From: Ichthyophis bannanicus
Lineage: Eukaryota > Chordata > Amphibia > Gymnophiona > Ichthyophiidae
Assembly: GCA_033557465.1 (NCBI GenBank)
Contig: CM066032.1
Coordinates: forward strand, 55,402,955-55,466,954
Direction of reading: 5' to 3'
Length of the DNA stretch: 64,000 bases
In this document: positions 22,286 through 33,599 of the stretch, in pieces
How the letters are laid out: each line of letters opens with the position of its first letter
How positions within the stretch are numbered: the first letter of the stretch is position 1
Program-made: the position numbers and the translations under genes
Notes under the pieces: model-generated
The model's input: the letters and a program-made list of their open reading frames with translations, nothing else
Told to the model about the DNA's origin: nothing
The model's database searches: none

Positions 22286-23275
22286 TCATCTATATGTTGG
22301 TTTAGCATGGGTTGAGTTGAATGGTTGGGGACAGCAATTGGGAGTGAAGTATTGGCAAATGAATGATAGTTTATTAAAGATCCAGATTGAAGGGGAGAGA
22401 GATGATTCAGAGAGAGATCAGTAAGGAGGAGGTTGCAATAGTCTAGATGGGAGGTGACTAAAGAATGAATAAGCATCTTAGTAGTGTGTTCAGAAAGGAA
22501 GGGGCGAATTTTGCTGATGTTATAGACAATAAGTGACAGGTTTTAGCTATTACTAGGATATGTGTGGAGAGAGAGAGGGAAGAGTCAAAAATGACCCCAA
22601 GGTTGTGAGCCAAGGAAACAGGGAGTAGTAGAGCATTATTCACAGAGATTGAGAAATGAGGGAGAAGGGAGGTGGGTTTAGGGGGAAAAATAAGAAGCTC
22701 AGTTTTGGCCATGTTCAATTTAAAATGACAGTGAGATATCCAGGCAGCAATGTCAGATAGGCAGGCAGAGATCCGAGCCTGGATTGCTGGAGAGATCTTA
22801 GGTGTACAGAGGTAGATTTGAGAGTCAGCATAAAGATGGTACTGAAATTCATGGGAGGAGATGAGCGCACTAAGAGACTGGGTATAGAGAGGGAAAAGGA
22901 GAGGGCCCAAGACAGACCTTTGGGGTACACCAACTGAGAGCGGGAAAGCAGTGAAGGAGGATCCCCAGCACAAATGCTGAAAGTGCGATGGGAGAGATAA
23001 GAAGAGAACCAGGATAGCACAGAGCCCTTGAAACTAAATGAAGGTAAGTTATGGAGACAAAGGTGTTGGTCAACAGGGTCAAAAGCAGCAGAAAGGTCAA
23101 GAAGGATGAGGATCGAGTAAAGGTCCTTGGATTTTGCCAGGAATAGGTCTCTAGACACTTTGGCAAGAGCCAGTTCAGTAGCATGTAAAGGATGAAAGCC
23201 AGTTTGCAATGGATCCAGAAAGGCTTGAGAAGAGAGAAAGTCAAGGCAACAATTGTGGTTTTCTCTTCTGTCCTT
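22286..23275 (-). mobile_element. L2-A fragment, reverse transcriptase
   Basis: The minus strand encodes [29 protein letters not shown] (motif A), [26 protein letters not shown] (catalytic box YADS instead of YADD), [13 protein letters not shown] and [17 protein letters not shown]. The frame changes at about 22715-22970. Both ends are truncated; 22285 abuts the L1 fragment. Confidence 0.88.
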
Positions 23276-24760
23276 GGTCTGATTATTTTTTTTGTAAGTG
23301 ATAATATGGTTATGGTTATTTATTTGATATACCGCCCTTCTATGAAAATCAGAGCGGTTTACAAAATACAAAGGTTTAAAGTGGGCACAAGGCCAGAAAA
23401 TTGAAAAGAAATTACAATTTGTGACAGGACAGTGAAAGTGAGTAGATAAACAAGACATTGAGGACAGAGTAAAAATTATACTTGGGAGGACAGGATCAGA
23501 CAAAAGGGGAAGGAAGGTCAAAGGCTAAGGAGAAAAGGTGGGTTTTAAGGTTCTTCTTGAAAGTGATATGATGGGGTTCTAGCCTGAGGGAGGAAGGCAG
23601 TGAGTCCCAGAGTGCGGGGCCAATGAAAAAAAATGCAGAGGAGCGTGTAGATTGGAGGTGGGCATAAGAGGGGGCGGGGAGGTGAAGGCGATTTACGTGG
23701 AATGAACGGGGGGTGTGCCTGGAAGTATGGAATGTGATAAGGTCTGCCAAATATTGTGGTGTGCTGGTATGGAGAGCTCGGTGGACTAGAACAAGTATTT
23801 TGAAGTGAGTGTGAAAAGTAAAGGGTAACCAGTGGAGGTGAATAAGAAAAGGTGTAACGTGATCCCGCTGTGTTGTGTGTGTGATAAGTCGAGCAGCAGT
23901 GTTCTGAATTTGTTGTAGTCTAAGTGATTGTGACTGAGGCAGACCAGTGAGGATGGAATTGGAGAAGTCAACATGGGACATGACCAATGACAGCAGGAGA
24001 GTGGTGAGAGCGAGTGGAGTAAGAAAAGGACGGATTGCATGGATCTGGCAAAGGAGGAAAAAATATGTTTTGGTGATATGTGAAATGTGTGCCCGGAAAG
24101 AAAGATCGGAATCAAAAAGAATACCTAAGTATCGAAAGGAAGAGACCAGGGGTATAGGTGCTCCGGAGAATGAGGGGGCCACTGGAGGGGAAGGACTACC
24201 ATGGGTGAACCAAATAGCGACGATTTTTGTTAGGTTAAGATGTAGACAGTTAGAAGTAAGCCAATCCATAACAGCTGAGAGACAAGAGTTAAGAATGGTG
24301 CGGTCACGATGAAGAGGAGAGGTGTGATGAAGAAGGACTAGTTCATCTGCGTAGTAGAAGGCAGAAATCCCAAATTGTTGTATTAAGAGGGAAAGTGGTG
24401 CTAGGAAGAGATTAAAGAGGAGGGGTGCTAGAACAGAGCCTTGGGGGACCCCACAGAGCAGTGGAAAAGGATCAGAGGTTGGAGTAGTGCTGAAAGGGGA
24501 AAGAACTGTGAAGGACTGAGAGGAAAGGAAAGAGTGAAACTATCTATAAACTGTGCTGCAGAGACCAGCCTCACGTAGGCGGAGGAGGAGAAGGGAGTGG
24601 TCCACTAGGTCAAAAGCTGCAGATAGGTCTAAGGACACCGCCACCGAGAAGTCACCGCGATCGTGAGCCACATGCAGGTCATTGGTGAGAGCAAGAAGGA
24701 CAGTCTCAACGCTATGTCCTTGTTGGAACCCTGATTGACGGGGGTGGAGAAAGTAGGGTT
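23276..24760 (-). mobile_element. L2-C LINE, RT to 3' tail
   Basis: Minus strand from 24750: [60 protein letters not shown] and a 257-codon open frame at 24269-23496 (MDWLTSNCLHLNLTKI to LWDSLPSSLR to FKKNLKTHLFSL). A 3' UTR with the L2 tail (AAACCGCTCTGA, GGCGGTATATCAAATAA) ends near 23310. The catalytic box is YADE in place of YADD. It is 5' truncated in the RT. Confidence 0.9.
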
Positions 24761-25408
24761 GTCGGGTAAGGTTTGCCTCTTTGCAGATGATATCAAAATC
24801 TGCAAGAGAGTAGACACTCAGGAAGGAGTAGATAACATTAGGAGGGATCTAGCTAAGCTTGAAGAATGATTGAGAATTTGGCAGCTGAGATTTAATGCTA
24901 AAAACTGTAAGGTCATGCATTTGGACAGCAAAAATCCAAGGGTGCAGTGCAGTATGAGGGTGAAGTACTTCTGTCAATGAAAGAAGAGCGGGACCTAGGC
25001 GTGATTGTTTCTGATGATCTTAAAGTGACTAAACAGATAGAAAAGGTAACGGCGAAAGCCAGAAGGATGCTTAGGTGCATAGGGAGAGGAATGGCCAGAA
25101 GGAAGAAAGAGGTGATAGTGACTCTGTATAAATCTTTGGTGAGACCTCATTTGGAGTATTGTGTGCAATTCTGGAGACCACACCTTCAAAAGGATATAAA
25201 CAGGATGGACTAGGTGCAGAGGGTGACTACCAGATTATCAGTGATCTTCGTCATAATGCACATGAGGACTGGCTTAAAGATCTCAATATGTATACTTTGG
25301 AAGAAAGGAGGGAGAGGGGATAGATGGTAGATGTTTAAATAACTCTGTGGCATAAGTGCACAGGAGGAGATCCTCTTTCAAGTGAAAGAAAGCTCTGCAA
25401 TGAGGGGG
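24761..25408 (+). mobile_element. CR1-A fragment, RT to C-terminal domain
   Basis: Plus strand GKVCLFADDIKIC, VDTQEGVDNIRRDL, the frame 24947-25213 (EERDLGVIVSDDLKVTKQ to HLEYCVQFWRPHLQKDINR) and the following decayed CR1 block to 25400. It is truncated at both ends and joined to L2-C on the opposite strand. Confidence 0.9.
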
Positions 25409-25593
25409 CATAAGAACATATAAGAACATAAGATATGCAATACTGGGTCAGACGAAGCTCCATCAAGCCCAGTATCCTGTTTTCAACAGTGGCCAATCTA
25501 GGTCATAAGTACCTAGCAGTATCCCCAAAAGACACAGGTTCCACAATGCTTGTATTGGGTCAAGCAGTGATATCCCAGGTCCCTTTTAATAAG
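25409..25593 (-). mobile_element. CR1-B 3' UTR fragment
   Basis: The sequence AAGAACATAAGATATGC, CTGGGTCAGAC and CAGTATCCTG matches the reverse of the CR1-B 3' UTR seen at 61310-61480. No coding part is present. Confidence 0.85.
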
Positions 25594-27850
25594 CCAATCT
25601 CCCTGCTGGATGTAGGGCAGAAGTGTTCCAAGAGTAAGCATCTTGAACTTCTCTTTCTCCAAGAACTTGTTGAGGTTTCTGAGGTCTAGGATAGGCCTTA
25701 GGCCTCCTGTCCAAGTTTGGCACCAGAAAATACCTGGAGTAGAACCCGTGCCCCTGTAGGCGAGGAGGTACCGGCTCCACCACCTTGTCCAGAAGCAGAC
25801 CCTGAAGTTCTTGGAGGAGGAGGGCGGTGTGCAGGAAAGGCCTCAGAGGTTTTCCTGGAAAATAGACAGGAGGTCGTTGTTGGAAATGAAGCATATAGCC
25901 TCGGTGAATGATGCTTAAAACCCAAGCATCCTCTGTAATGGGTGGCCACCGGTGGGCAAACAGGGTTAAACGACCTCCTGTGCAGGGATGGGACAGCAGA
26001 GATGGAGAGGCTATGCCTTGGGAGTCAAAAACCCCCTCCCTGCTGGATAGGAGCAGGAGCCGGAGGCTTGGGGGTCTTCTGCCTACGGGGCCCATGTCCC
26101 TGCCCCTTGGCTGCTGCCCCTGAGTGGGAGCTGGGGAGGCCTGGTATTGAGGGAAAGGTTTGTAGGCAGACACCTTTCTCGGGTAGAAGGACTTTTTACC
26201 CGAGCCCTTCTTTTTGTGAGAAGGGGCAGAAGTCTTTCTGGACAGCCTAGTCCTGGTCAGGTGCTCGGTGTCGAGCTCAGCGGCCTTCTCGGCCATGGGT
26301 TTGCCAAAAAGGTTCTCACCTTGGCAAGGGACATCGACCAGCTTGTCCTGAACCCAAGGCTCGAGGTCTGATGACTGCAGCCATGCCTGGCGTCGGGCCG
26401 CGATGCCGGCGGCCACCACACGAGCCAAAGCCTCGAAGCCATCGTAGGCAGCTCGGGACATGAATTTGGAACAGTCCCGGATCCCTGAAGACAAAGACTG
26501 GAACCTCTGCAAAGGTTACCCGGAGAGACCAGCAGAGAACCCGGCAAGCTCCTTTGCCAGGTCTCGGAGAAACATGCCCATGTACAGCTTGTATGACTGG
26601 GCACGGCAAGCAAGCATCGAGCCCTGGAAGCACTTTCTGCCAAAAGCATCCAGGTTCCGGGCCTCCCTACCGGGGGGCACCGCGGAGTGCATCTTCTGGC
26701 TCTTCGGTCGATGCATGGCCGATTCCACCACCATGGAATGGTGCGGCAGCTGCGCCTATTGGAAGCCATGGCTCTTACTGAGTCAATAAATGGAATCGAT
26801 TCGCTTGCTCAAGACCGGCGCCGAGGCCGGTGCTTCCCACATCCGGAAGAGGAGCCGTTCCAGCATCGGAGGAACCGGCACAGTAAAGGCCTCCTTCGGA
26901 GGAGAGTCATACTGGAGGGCCTCAAGCTCCTTGGCTCGAGGCTCCTCCTTGGGGTCGGCGGGAATCGCCAAGGCCTTGGCCATGTCCCGCACAAACTCCG
27001 AGAACCGGGTGTCCTCCGGAGGGGACCTACTCCGGGCTTGGACTGCGATGAGTCCGACGGGACGCACCAAGTCCAGAAGGTATCGGGGGACTGCTCATCC
27101 TCCGTCTCCCAAGCTGACTCGTCGGCTCCCTCGGAGGAGAGTCCACGAGGACTACAGGACCTACGTGTCCGACGGTCTCCGGCTCTACACGAGGTACTTT
27201 GAACGGCTTCTCCTGCTCCAAAGACCCGGGACGGCGGTCGGGGGTCTTAGACCTGGCCCTCGAGGAACCAGGGACCTCTTCCGACACCGCCCTCGTGAGC
27301 CGTTTCTTCCTCTTGCGTTCCCGGTCGGGGGACCCCCTGTCCAAGGAACCCCGGCGATGCTTGAGATCAGATTCCCGAGACGTCGAGGCCTCAGACGAAG
27401 TCCAGGCCCGGCCGGAGGCAGAATCCGAAAAAAACCTTTCCTTCTGGTGCTGACGGCTTCAAAGTGCCTTGGTGGACATTTTACCACATGGGCCACAGAT
27501 CATGGGGTCATGATCTGGGCCGAGGCACCGAAGGCAGCAGTCATGTGTGTCGGTGAGAGACATTAGTTTCTTGCACCGATCACACTTCTTGAAACCACTG
27601 GAAGCCATTGGGGAAAAAAGGGCCCCCGCGAGGTCAAAAGACCGGCCTTCCAGGGAAAAACAGAAAAAAGGGCGCGAACGCCAGCCACGAAGGGCAAAAA
27701 CCGAAAAATAGAGAACAGGCTCGATACCAGTGTACCGAACCCGGCGGGAAGGGGAACCGGCGTTAAACTCGAAGAAAAAGCGAAGAAATCTTCAGAAAAA
27801 AGTCAACTTTTCCCGGGTGACTAGGACGAACGTCCGAAGGGCTCCATGGA
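25594..27850 (-). mobile_element. DIRS retrotransposon copy 1, gag and start of RT
   Basis: The minus strand carries the gag-like region (about 27600-26050, for example FSKFMSRAAYDGFEALARV-type peptide and WVQDKLVDVPCQGENLFGKP) and then the RT start: GGRLTLFAHRWPPITEDAWV, GFYSRYFLVPNLD. The longest frame is 26512-25586. Closely related to the complete copy at 35566-41538. The part after the RT start is missing at 25594. An L2 inserted at 27850/27851 splits it from its terminal repeat at 30021-30192. ATGGA at 27846-27850 is the duplicated target. Confidence 0.9.
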
Positions 27851-30020
27851 CTCATTAACGCACGCTCCGCACGCAACAAATGGCCAGTCATCACAGACCT
27901 AGTAAACACACTTAACCTAGACATCCTGTTGATCACTGAAACTTGGTTAACAGACACAGACACTGTCATCTTAAACCAACTCATACCCCCTAATTTCTCA
28001 GTTTACACGTGCAACAGAGCTAACAAGAGAGGTGGAGGGGTCCTCATATTAGCAAAGAATGAGCTCAACTACCGGACAATCCAAGCCAGCAGCATACAAC
28101 ATCTAGACACACTAACCATTGCAAACAAACACAACACCCTCAACCTTATTTATAGGGCGCCTAATGCCTCATCAGACGAGCTATCAAATATAATCAACCT
28201 AGCTTGTAACCCAGAAAACCCAACCAAACCAAACTGGATTATGGGAGATTTTAATTTATCCTCTGCACAACCCACTCTTGCCAACACATTCCTAGACGCA
28301 ATGTCCAATTTGAACTATACTCAGATTATAACAGACCCCACTCACAAACATGGGAACACTCTTGACCTAGTCTTCGCTCCACCTATGGCCACAGGCAGTA
28401 AGGACCACATTAACCCCTCCACCACCCTTGTCCCCTGGTCTGACCACTATCTAATAACATTCCTGATTCCATCACATCAAGACCTGTATAACCAAGGTAA
28501 ACCTAAGACAACAGCAAACACAGGTCGCTTCAAACCACTTGATATGGAATTGTCCAAACATGCAATCCCAAAGCTCTCTCAGCCTTCTGACAACCTCAAT
28601 GACATGGTCGCTAAATGGAATGAAACTCTACACAAGTACGCACGCCAGTCCCCGCCTAACAAGCAGGCAACACACAAGAAGAATACAACTAAAAGGCTGA
28701 CAGCCCCATGGTTCTCATTAGAGTTAAAGAAGTCCCTACTGCTATTGAGAAAACTCGAAAGAAAATAGAGGCGCACCTACAACACAGACGACCAGGCAAA
28801 TTACCTAGCCCACCTGAAAACTCACCGAGAAGCAATTTGGGCCAAAATGAAGGAATACCACACCGAACTCCTCAACCGTTCACTAAATAAACCACGTGAA
28901 CTCTTCAATCTAGTAAAATCTATAGCTCAAGAACCCTCACCGCCACAAAATTAGCAAATTCAACCCCAATCATATGCCAACTACATGCAATCCAAAGCTC
29001 TCCAGCCAATTACGGCTATCAGTCCAGGAAAACCACAAACTCCACCCCACGTGGAGCCTCTCATGAAGCTCTCACCCCCAACAGCGAAGAACATCGAAGA
29101 CATCATCGCCGCCATCAACACTACCACTGCGCCTAACGACCCGTGCCCAGCTCACTGGGTCAGAGCAATGCGATCTGAGCTTAGCCCAATCATAGCAGAA
29201 ATAACAAAGATGTCATTCTCAACAGGAAGTTTCCCAGCAACACTTAAACAGACATCAATCCGGCCTCTACTAAAACACTCCCAACTAGACCCGAAGAAGG
29301 AAGAGTCTTACCGGCCAATCTCAAGTATCCCGCTATTAGCTAAAATACTTGAGAAAGTGTCCCTGAGACAAATACAACAACACATAGACGCCATGGCCCC
29401 CCTAGACCCTTGCCAACACGGGTTTAGAGAAGCCCATGGAGTCGAAACTCTCCTGACCTCCCTATGCAACACATTAATCTGTGGGATAGACAACATCAAA
29501 GAGGGCTTTGTGCTGATCTTCCTGGATATTTCCGCAGCGTTCGATTCCGTTAATCACAATCAGACTACATATTCCATGTATATAGTTCTCCCAGTTTGAA
29601 CCAAGTTGTCACCCCTGTTATATGTAATACCGAACAGCCTGTTGTTCTGGTTTTGTTATTGTTCCCTGTGAACCGCGCTGATCTCAAAAAGTGCGGTATA
29701 TAAGAAACTAAAATAAATAAATAAATAAATAAATCAACTCCTCGCCCGTCTCCATGAGAAGGGGATCCAGGGTCTAGCTTAGGAACAATGGAAAGATTAA
29801 TGTGGTAACTTGTAATTTGTACATAGTTTTATATGCAAACTGTTCATATGTACACTGTACATAGTTTCCCTCAGTTCACTCCAAGTTGTTTTCCCCTGTT
29901 CTATGTAAACTCTGATTGCCTTCGCTGTCATTGAGCCACTTTGTTATTTGTAAACCGCACTGATGGAAAAGAGTGCAGTATAAAAGAAATGTTAAATAAA
30001 TAAATAAATAAAATAAATAA
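27851..30020 (+). mobile_element. L2-D LINE, internally deleted
   Basis: Flanked by ATGGA at 27846-27850 and 30021-30025. It starts 5' truncated at LINARSARNKWPVITDL and has an open frame of 279 codons at 27929-28768: LLITETWL, IMGDFNLS, SDHYL (AP endonuclease), then APWFSLELKKSLLLLRKLER. The RT N-terminus follows in 28985-29599 (APNDPCPAHWVRAMR, SYRPISSIPLLAKILEK, FLDISAAFDSVNHN). The RT is interrupted by an L2 tail at 29566-29737, resumes for ten codons (LARLHEKGIQ) and is then deleted to the 3' UTR. The tail GCAGTATAAAAG and (AAAT)n end at 30020. Confidence 0.9.
29566..29737 (+). mobile_element. L2-tail insertion inside L2-D RT
   Basis: 172 bp ending in CGCGCTGATCTCAAAAAGTG, GCGGTATATAAG and (AAAT)n. 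It splits the L2-D codons for VNHN and LLARLHEKGIQ. AATCA occurs at both edges (about 29553-29559 and 29736-29740), a possible short target duplication. Confidence 0.75.
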
Positions 30021-30192
30021 ATGGAAAAAGAGAGACTGAGCAAGATGGCACCTTTAGGCGGGAAGGGGACCGCGCATGCATGTAGTATTCCCAAAGGCTT
30101 TCATAGAAAGCTGGGGAAATGCTCCGCACGGGGGCTCCATTGGCGCCGATGTCACCCATAAGTGAGGACTGACTTCCTGCTTGGTCCTGGAG
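30021..30192 (-). repeat. DIRS copy 1 terminal repeat
   Basis: This matches the right inverted terminal repeat of DIRS copy 2 (41371-41538): AAGATGGCACCTT, GGCGGGAAGGGGACCG, CCCAAAGGCTTTC, GTGAGGACTGACTTCCTGC. It continues the copy split by L2-D. After its end the sequence is CR1-A 5' region, so this DIRS copy had inserted into a CR1-A. Confidence 0.88.
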
Positions 30193-30375
30193 AAAGGTAT
30201 TTAATGTATCACCTACCTGGGGGCTTTCTTCACCCATCCCCAACGAATCTAGTTTAAAACCCTCTTCAGTAGATTAGCCAGTCTACTACCGAAGATGCGT
30301 TGATCTTGCTTGGACAGATGGATGCCATCTCTGCTCTGCTACCCTTAGAACAGCATCCCATGGTCTAGGAAGCCT
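30193..30375 (-). mobile_element. CR1-A fragment, ORF1/ORF2 junction
   Basis: Equivalent to 11524-11715 of the complete copy: the end of ORF1 and the first codons of ORF2 (MGMGEESPQVG). It is cut on the left by the DIRS terminal repeat and on the right by a DNA transposon remnant. Confidence 0.85.
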
Positions 30376-30900
30376 TGTCCACTTTACTGGCTGCCACAAA
30401 GGATGCCCGCTGATATGGCAGATCCATCAGCTCCCACCTGTCCTTCCTTCTATCACATTTACATTGACTTTCCTTGGTGCTCTATCCAGCATTAGGGTTA
30501 TAGCTGTTTTCGTACCTTATGGTGCATGCTTGTCAACTTAAAGCACCTTAAAGCCCTTAGGGCACCTAAAGTTAAGGCACCTTAAAGCCCTTAGGGCACC
30601 TTAGGTTAAGGCACCTTCCAGCCCTTAGAGCACCTTAAAGCACGTTTGACAGCTTTAACGTTCCCTAAGGTGCATGCTTGTCACCTTAACATACGATGTC
30701 CCTTTAACGTGTGTTAAACAGTCAAGGCGTCCTATTAACGTGCGTTAAATGGCCAAGGCACCCTGTTAATGTGCGTTAAACAGCCCATTGCTCACCTTAT
30801 GCCACAACGTCCCTACCCGCCCAATGCCTTTTTAGGATTAGTGCCCCTTATCCCTGCCATTACCAACTGTTACCTTACCGCGCTTTAGTAAACCTACCCC
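30376..30900. mobile_element. Right end of Harbinger-like MITE with internal minisatellites
   Basis: The right terminus (CTTTAGTAAACCTACCCC, 30883-30900) matches the TIR of the element at 4577-7982, and TTA follows at 30901-30903. No left terminus is seen. The interior shares the AAGGTGCC/GGCACCTT words of the large element and contains two short tandem arrays (30538-30640 and 30690-30785). Confidence 0.65.
30538..30785. repeat. Two short tandem arrays in the MITE
   Basis: The first array (about 30538-30640) repeats a unit of about 30-35 bp with AAGGCACCTTAAAGCCCTTA. The second (about 30695-30785) repeats a unit of 36-37 bp with TTAACGTGCGTTAAA followed by CAAGGC. Each has about three copies. 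Confidence 0.75.
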
Positions 30901-31042
30901 TTAGATAAAAGGCTTACAGATATTGCACATTAATATTCATTATAGATATTCCAGAAGCTGGACCAGTTTTGTGTTAGTCTCAGGGACCAGATTTAGGAAT
31001 TTTTACAATGCAGGTGTCAGAACATTTTGCCTCTCCTTTCAG

Positions 31043-31344
31043 ATATCTGACAAAACTGACCACTACCAGGAGCTCATAAAAATGCAGATGGATTATGAGA
31101 AAATCTATGAGACAGCAGGAAAATACACCATCCAAGGGTCAGGCACAACAGAAACTGTTAGCCAGGACCAGAGCTCAGAAGGGCAAGTTGGACCTCGATC
31201 CAGGAGAAGCCGCCGAGATGTAAGTCTCCAGACTACCTCCAACCCAATCGAAAATAAAATCACGGAGTGTTTGGAGAAAGTGAGCCCAATGGAGCTGGAT
31301 GTGATACTGGCAAGTGGTCTTGGCATGGTCAGTACGGCCTCCAG
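31043..31344 (+). CDS. Host gene exon B (302 nt)
   Basis: The acceptor TGCCTCTCCTTTCAG ends at 31042 and the donor CCAG|GTAAGTG follows 31344. The exon enters in phase 0, matching exon A, and leaves in phase 2. It encodes 100 residues: ISDKTDHYQELIKMQMDYEK (helical, continuing the coiled-coil-like end of exon A), a Gln/Ser/Gly-rich linker, a basic cluster RSRRSRR at about residue 55, and a helical segment ending MELDVILASGLGMV. A second good donor (GAT|GTAAGT at 31219/31220) inside the exon could give a shorter isoform, but the frame after it looks coding. The family is not recognised. Confidence 0.75.
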
Positions 31345-31811
31345 GTAAGTGCTGTGCAGTTAAATTAATCATGCTCCTTCCTGATCAAGCAACGGGAGAG
31401 TCATGAGTCAGCATTACAGTAGAGTTATGAGACAGCACTGCAGGAAAGTCATCTTGTGTCAGTGGAAATATCTTTGATTCTTCATGGCTTTTGCACGCCG
31501 GCAGCTTTTTATTATCTTTATTGTAATTCTATATCTTCCTCCTCCTCCTCCTCCTGCTGCTGCTGCCAGGGGCCCATTTTCCATCTTGTACTTCTTTCCT
31601 TAGGTAAGTTTTCAGCCATTTAAATTTTCTTTCTTTTTGCATCATTACTACTATAGGCCACATTTCCCTAGTTGGGTAATTTTTGTCAACACTGAATCAT
31701 TTGATTGCGCTAAATCTATTTTTCCAGATGATATATCACAGAAACTTCTCTGCAGTTGAAGAAGTGCAACAGGGCCATGTTCCTCATAGATACAATAGAT
31801 GGTGCAGGCAT
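31345..31811 (+). other. Intron B-C start; CTC/CTG microsatellite
   Basis: Intronic DNA with a (CTC)n(CTG)n run at about 31530-31566. No gene or element is recognised. The intron continues to 43084 (11.7 kb). Confidence 0.55.
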
Positions 31812-32502
31812 CACCTTTGTCCTCGTCAGCTTCTACATATTCCTCCCCTTTACTCTTCAGCCTGATAATACCACTTTTGCACTTCCTCCTCTCACTATTA
31901 TATCTGAGAAATGTCTTATCCCCTCATTTTATTGCAGTGGCTTAGCTTTCCTAGCTTCTCTGTTTTCCAAAATATAGATGCTTGTCTTCCTCTCTCTGTG
32001 ATCTCTTGCATTTTATGAAGTCCAACCATTTTTTAATTCACATTTTCAGCTACTTCTTTTGAGAACCATAGTGGTCTCCTTTTACATTTATTTACCTTTC
32101 TAAAAAAAATGCTGTTGCCCTTAAAATATCCCCTTTCAGTTTTGCCCACTGTTTTTCTACATCCCCCAGCTGTTCCCATCCCGCTAATGACTCCTGAGGT
32201 ATTGGCCCATCTTGACAAAGTTAGTTTTCCTAAAGTCTAAGACCCTCACTTTTGAATGGATTCTATCAGCGTTAGTCCTAATACTGAACCATACCATCTG
32301 GTGATCACTGGATGCAAGATGATCTCCCACTATAACATCAGAAACACTTTCACCAATGGTAAGCACCAAGTCCAGTATGGCCCCTTCACGTGTGGGTTCT
32401 GTTACCCACACGTTCTGTCACCATGAAAAGAGAGGTTCAAGATCCACATTGCTTCTGTTCCTATTGGTGGGTGTTTTCTGAAGTCCTGCTCCAATTCTGC
32501 TT
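31812..32502 (-). mobile_element. CR1-A fragments, rearranged
   Basis: Antisense CR1-A sequence covers the region between endonuclease and RT (31812-32000), then the linker and endonuclease (32020-32411: FRKTNFVKMGQYLR, LTIGESVSDVIVGDH). A displaced piece (about 32445-32502) belongs further 3' in the element. The order is not collinear with the full copy, so at least one rearrangement occurred. Confidence 0.82.
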
Positions 32503-32511
32503 AATAAATAG

Positions 32512-32580
32512 GATGGGATGGAAACAACTGGGGGATGTAGAAAAACAGTGGGCAAAATGAAAGAGGATATTTTAAATAGC
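32512..32580 (+). mobile_element. Short CR1-A piece on plus strand
   Basis: Encodes QLGDVEKQWAKMKEDILN, the CR1-A linker, in the orientation opposite to the neighbouring CR1 fragments. It joins an L1 fragment directly at about 32580. Confidence 0.75.
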
Positions 32581-33175
32581 AGGACTACGCATCAATTATG
32601 AAAAATCAGAGTGCTGGACGTGTTGGGCCAGCTGTTGATGGCATGGGGGCCCTCCTTCCCTCTCCAGTGGGCCAACATATCTTTCACCTACCTGGGTATC
32701 CAATTAAACAGCGAACCACATGAACTATACCGCCGGAGCTGTGACAGAGTGCTGCAGTGTCTACGGACTCAGCTCCGGGCACGGACCCCGCTGCCATTGT
32801 TGTTGACGGGGCGGGTAGCAGCCTTTGGGATGGTGCTGTTCCCTCACGTGACTTATTGGTTACAAACCTTACTGGTGCGGCTCCTGCGGAGCGATGTGAA
32901 CCAGTTTGATTATGTATTAAGGAAGGGGGGATGGGTGCATCTCTCCCTGAGTCGTTTGTGTGGGGGGGTATCGGGGTGCCCGACTTGGAACAATATGCTA
33001 TGGACTGTCAGACATGACATTTGCGAGACTGGTTGGGCCGAATGGAGACTTACACTACCAGAGTCTATGCAAAAACGAATCAATATATCCCCTCTGTTTG
33101 AATCTCAAAGATTTCTTAATAGTTCCTCCAGTTTCTCTGGTGAGAGAGGTGCATACAGGGACATAAGGATTTGTG
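32581..33175 (+). mobile_element. L1/Tx1-like ORF2 fragment, after RT
   Basis: LRINYEKSE (just before the palm end), then an open frame 32611-33180: SFTYLGIQLNSEPHELYRRS, PLPLLLTGRVAAFGMVLFP, LLRRDVNQFDYVLRK-type residues. These are typical of L1/Tx1 ORF2 downstream of the catalytic core. It is a different subfamily from the L1 at 43961-64000, and both ends are truncated. Confidence 0.82.
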
Positions 33176-33599
33176 GTTAAAGGGAAAAACTTACATTAGA
33201 TATATGATCAGAGAATGTTTTCTTAATATTTAGGAAGAAATTGAAAATGTTTTTTCTTTTCATTTAAATGGAAGTACTTGAATAATTTTAGCATTTCAAT
33301 GTTTTGTTTTTAGGTTGATGGTTTAAGTTATTAATTTGTTTACATTATTATCAATTTGTCATTGATATGTTATAGTACTATTAGGTATGTTTTATGTGAC
33401 CTGTTTAGTAGTTTTCAATGGGCAAGATATAAACAGAATAAATAAAATGAAAATTATTGTAGAAAAATAAAGTGCACAAAATCTGCAGGAATTAATATTA
33501 ATATTTATCTTATTTATATATAAAAAAGTATTTCTACCCCAAAGATATCTGTGTTCTTTATTTATTATTTAATTAAAGCAATTGCTCTCACAGTACATG
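33176..33599. other. AT-rich intronic stretch
   Basis: Very AT-rich with scattered AATAAA. It could be the 3' UTR of the preceding L1 fragment; nothing else is recognised. Confidence 0.4.

Noticed and set aside
26790..27566. 258-codon plus-strand ORF
   Set aside because: It is the antisense of the DIRS gag region, which has matching peptides in DIRS copy 2 on the minus strand.
31200..31230. Donor GAT|GTAAGT as the end of exon B
   Set aside because: The frame stays coding-like to 31344, where a second good donor gives the phase needed by exon C. Kept only as a possible alternative site.
31727..31811. Possible host exon encoding LKKCNRAMFLIDTIDG
   Set aside because: Its phases do not fit between exons B and C, which already join directly; no clear donor follows before CR1 sequence.
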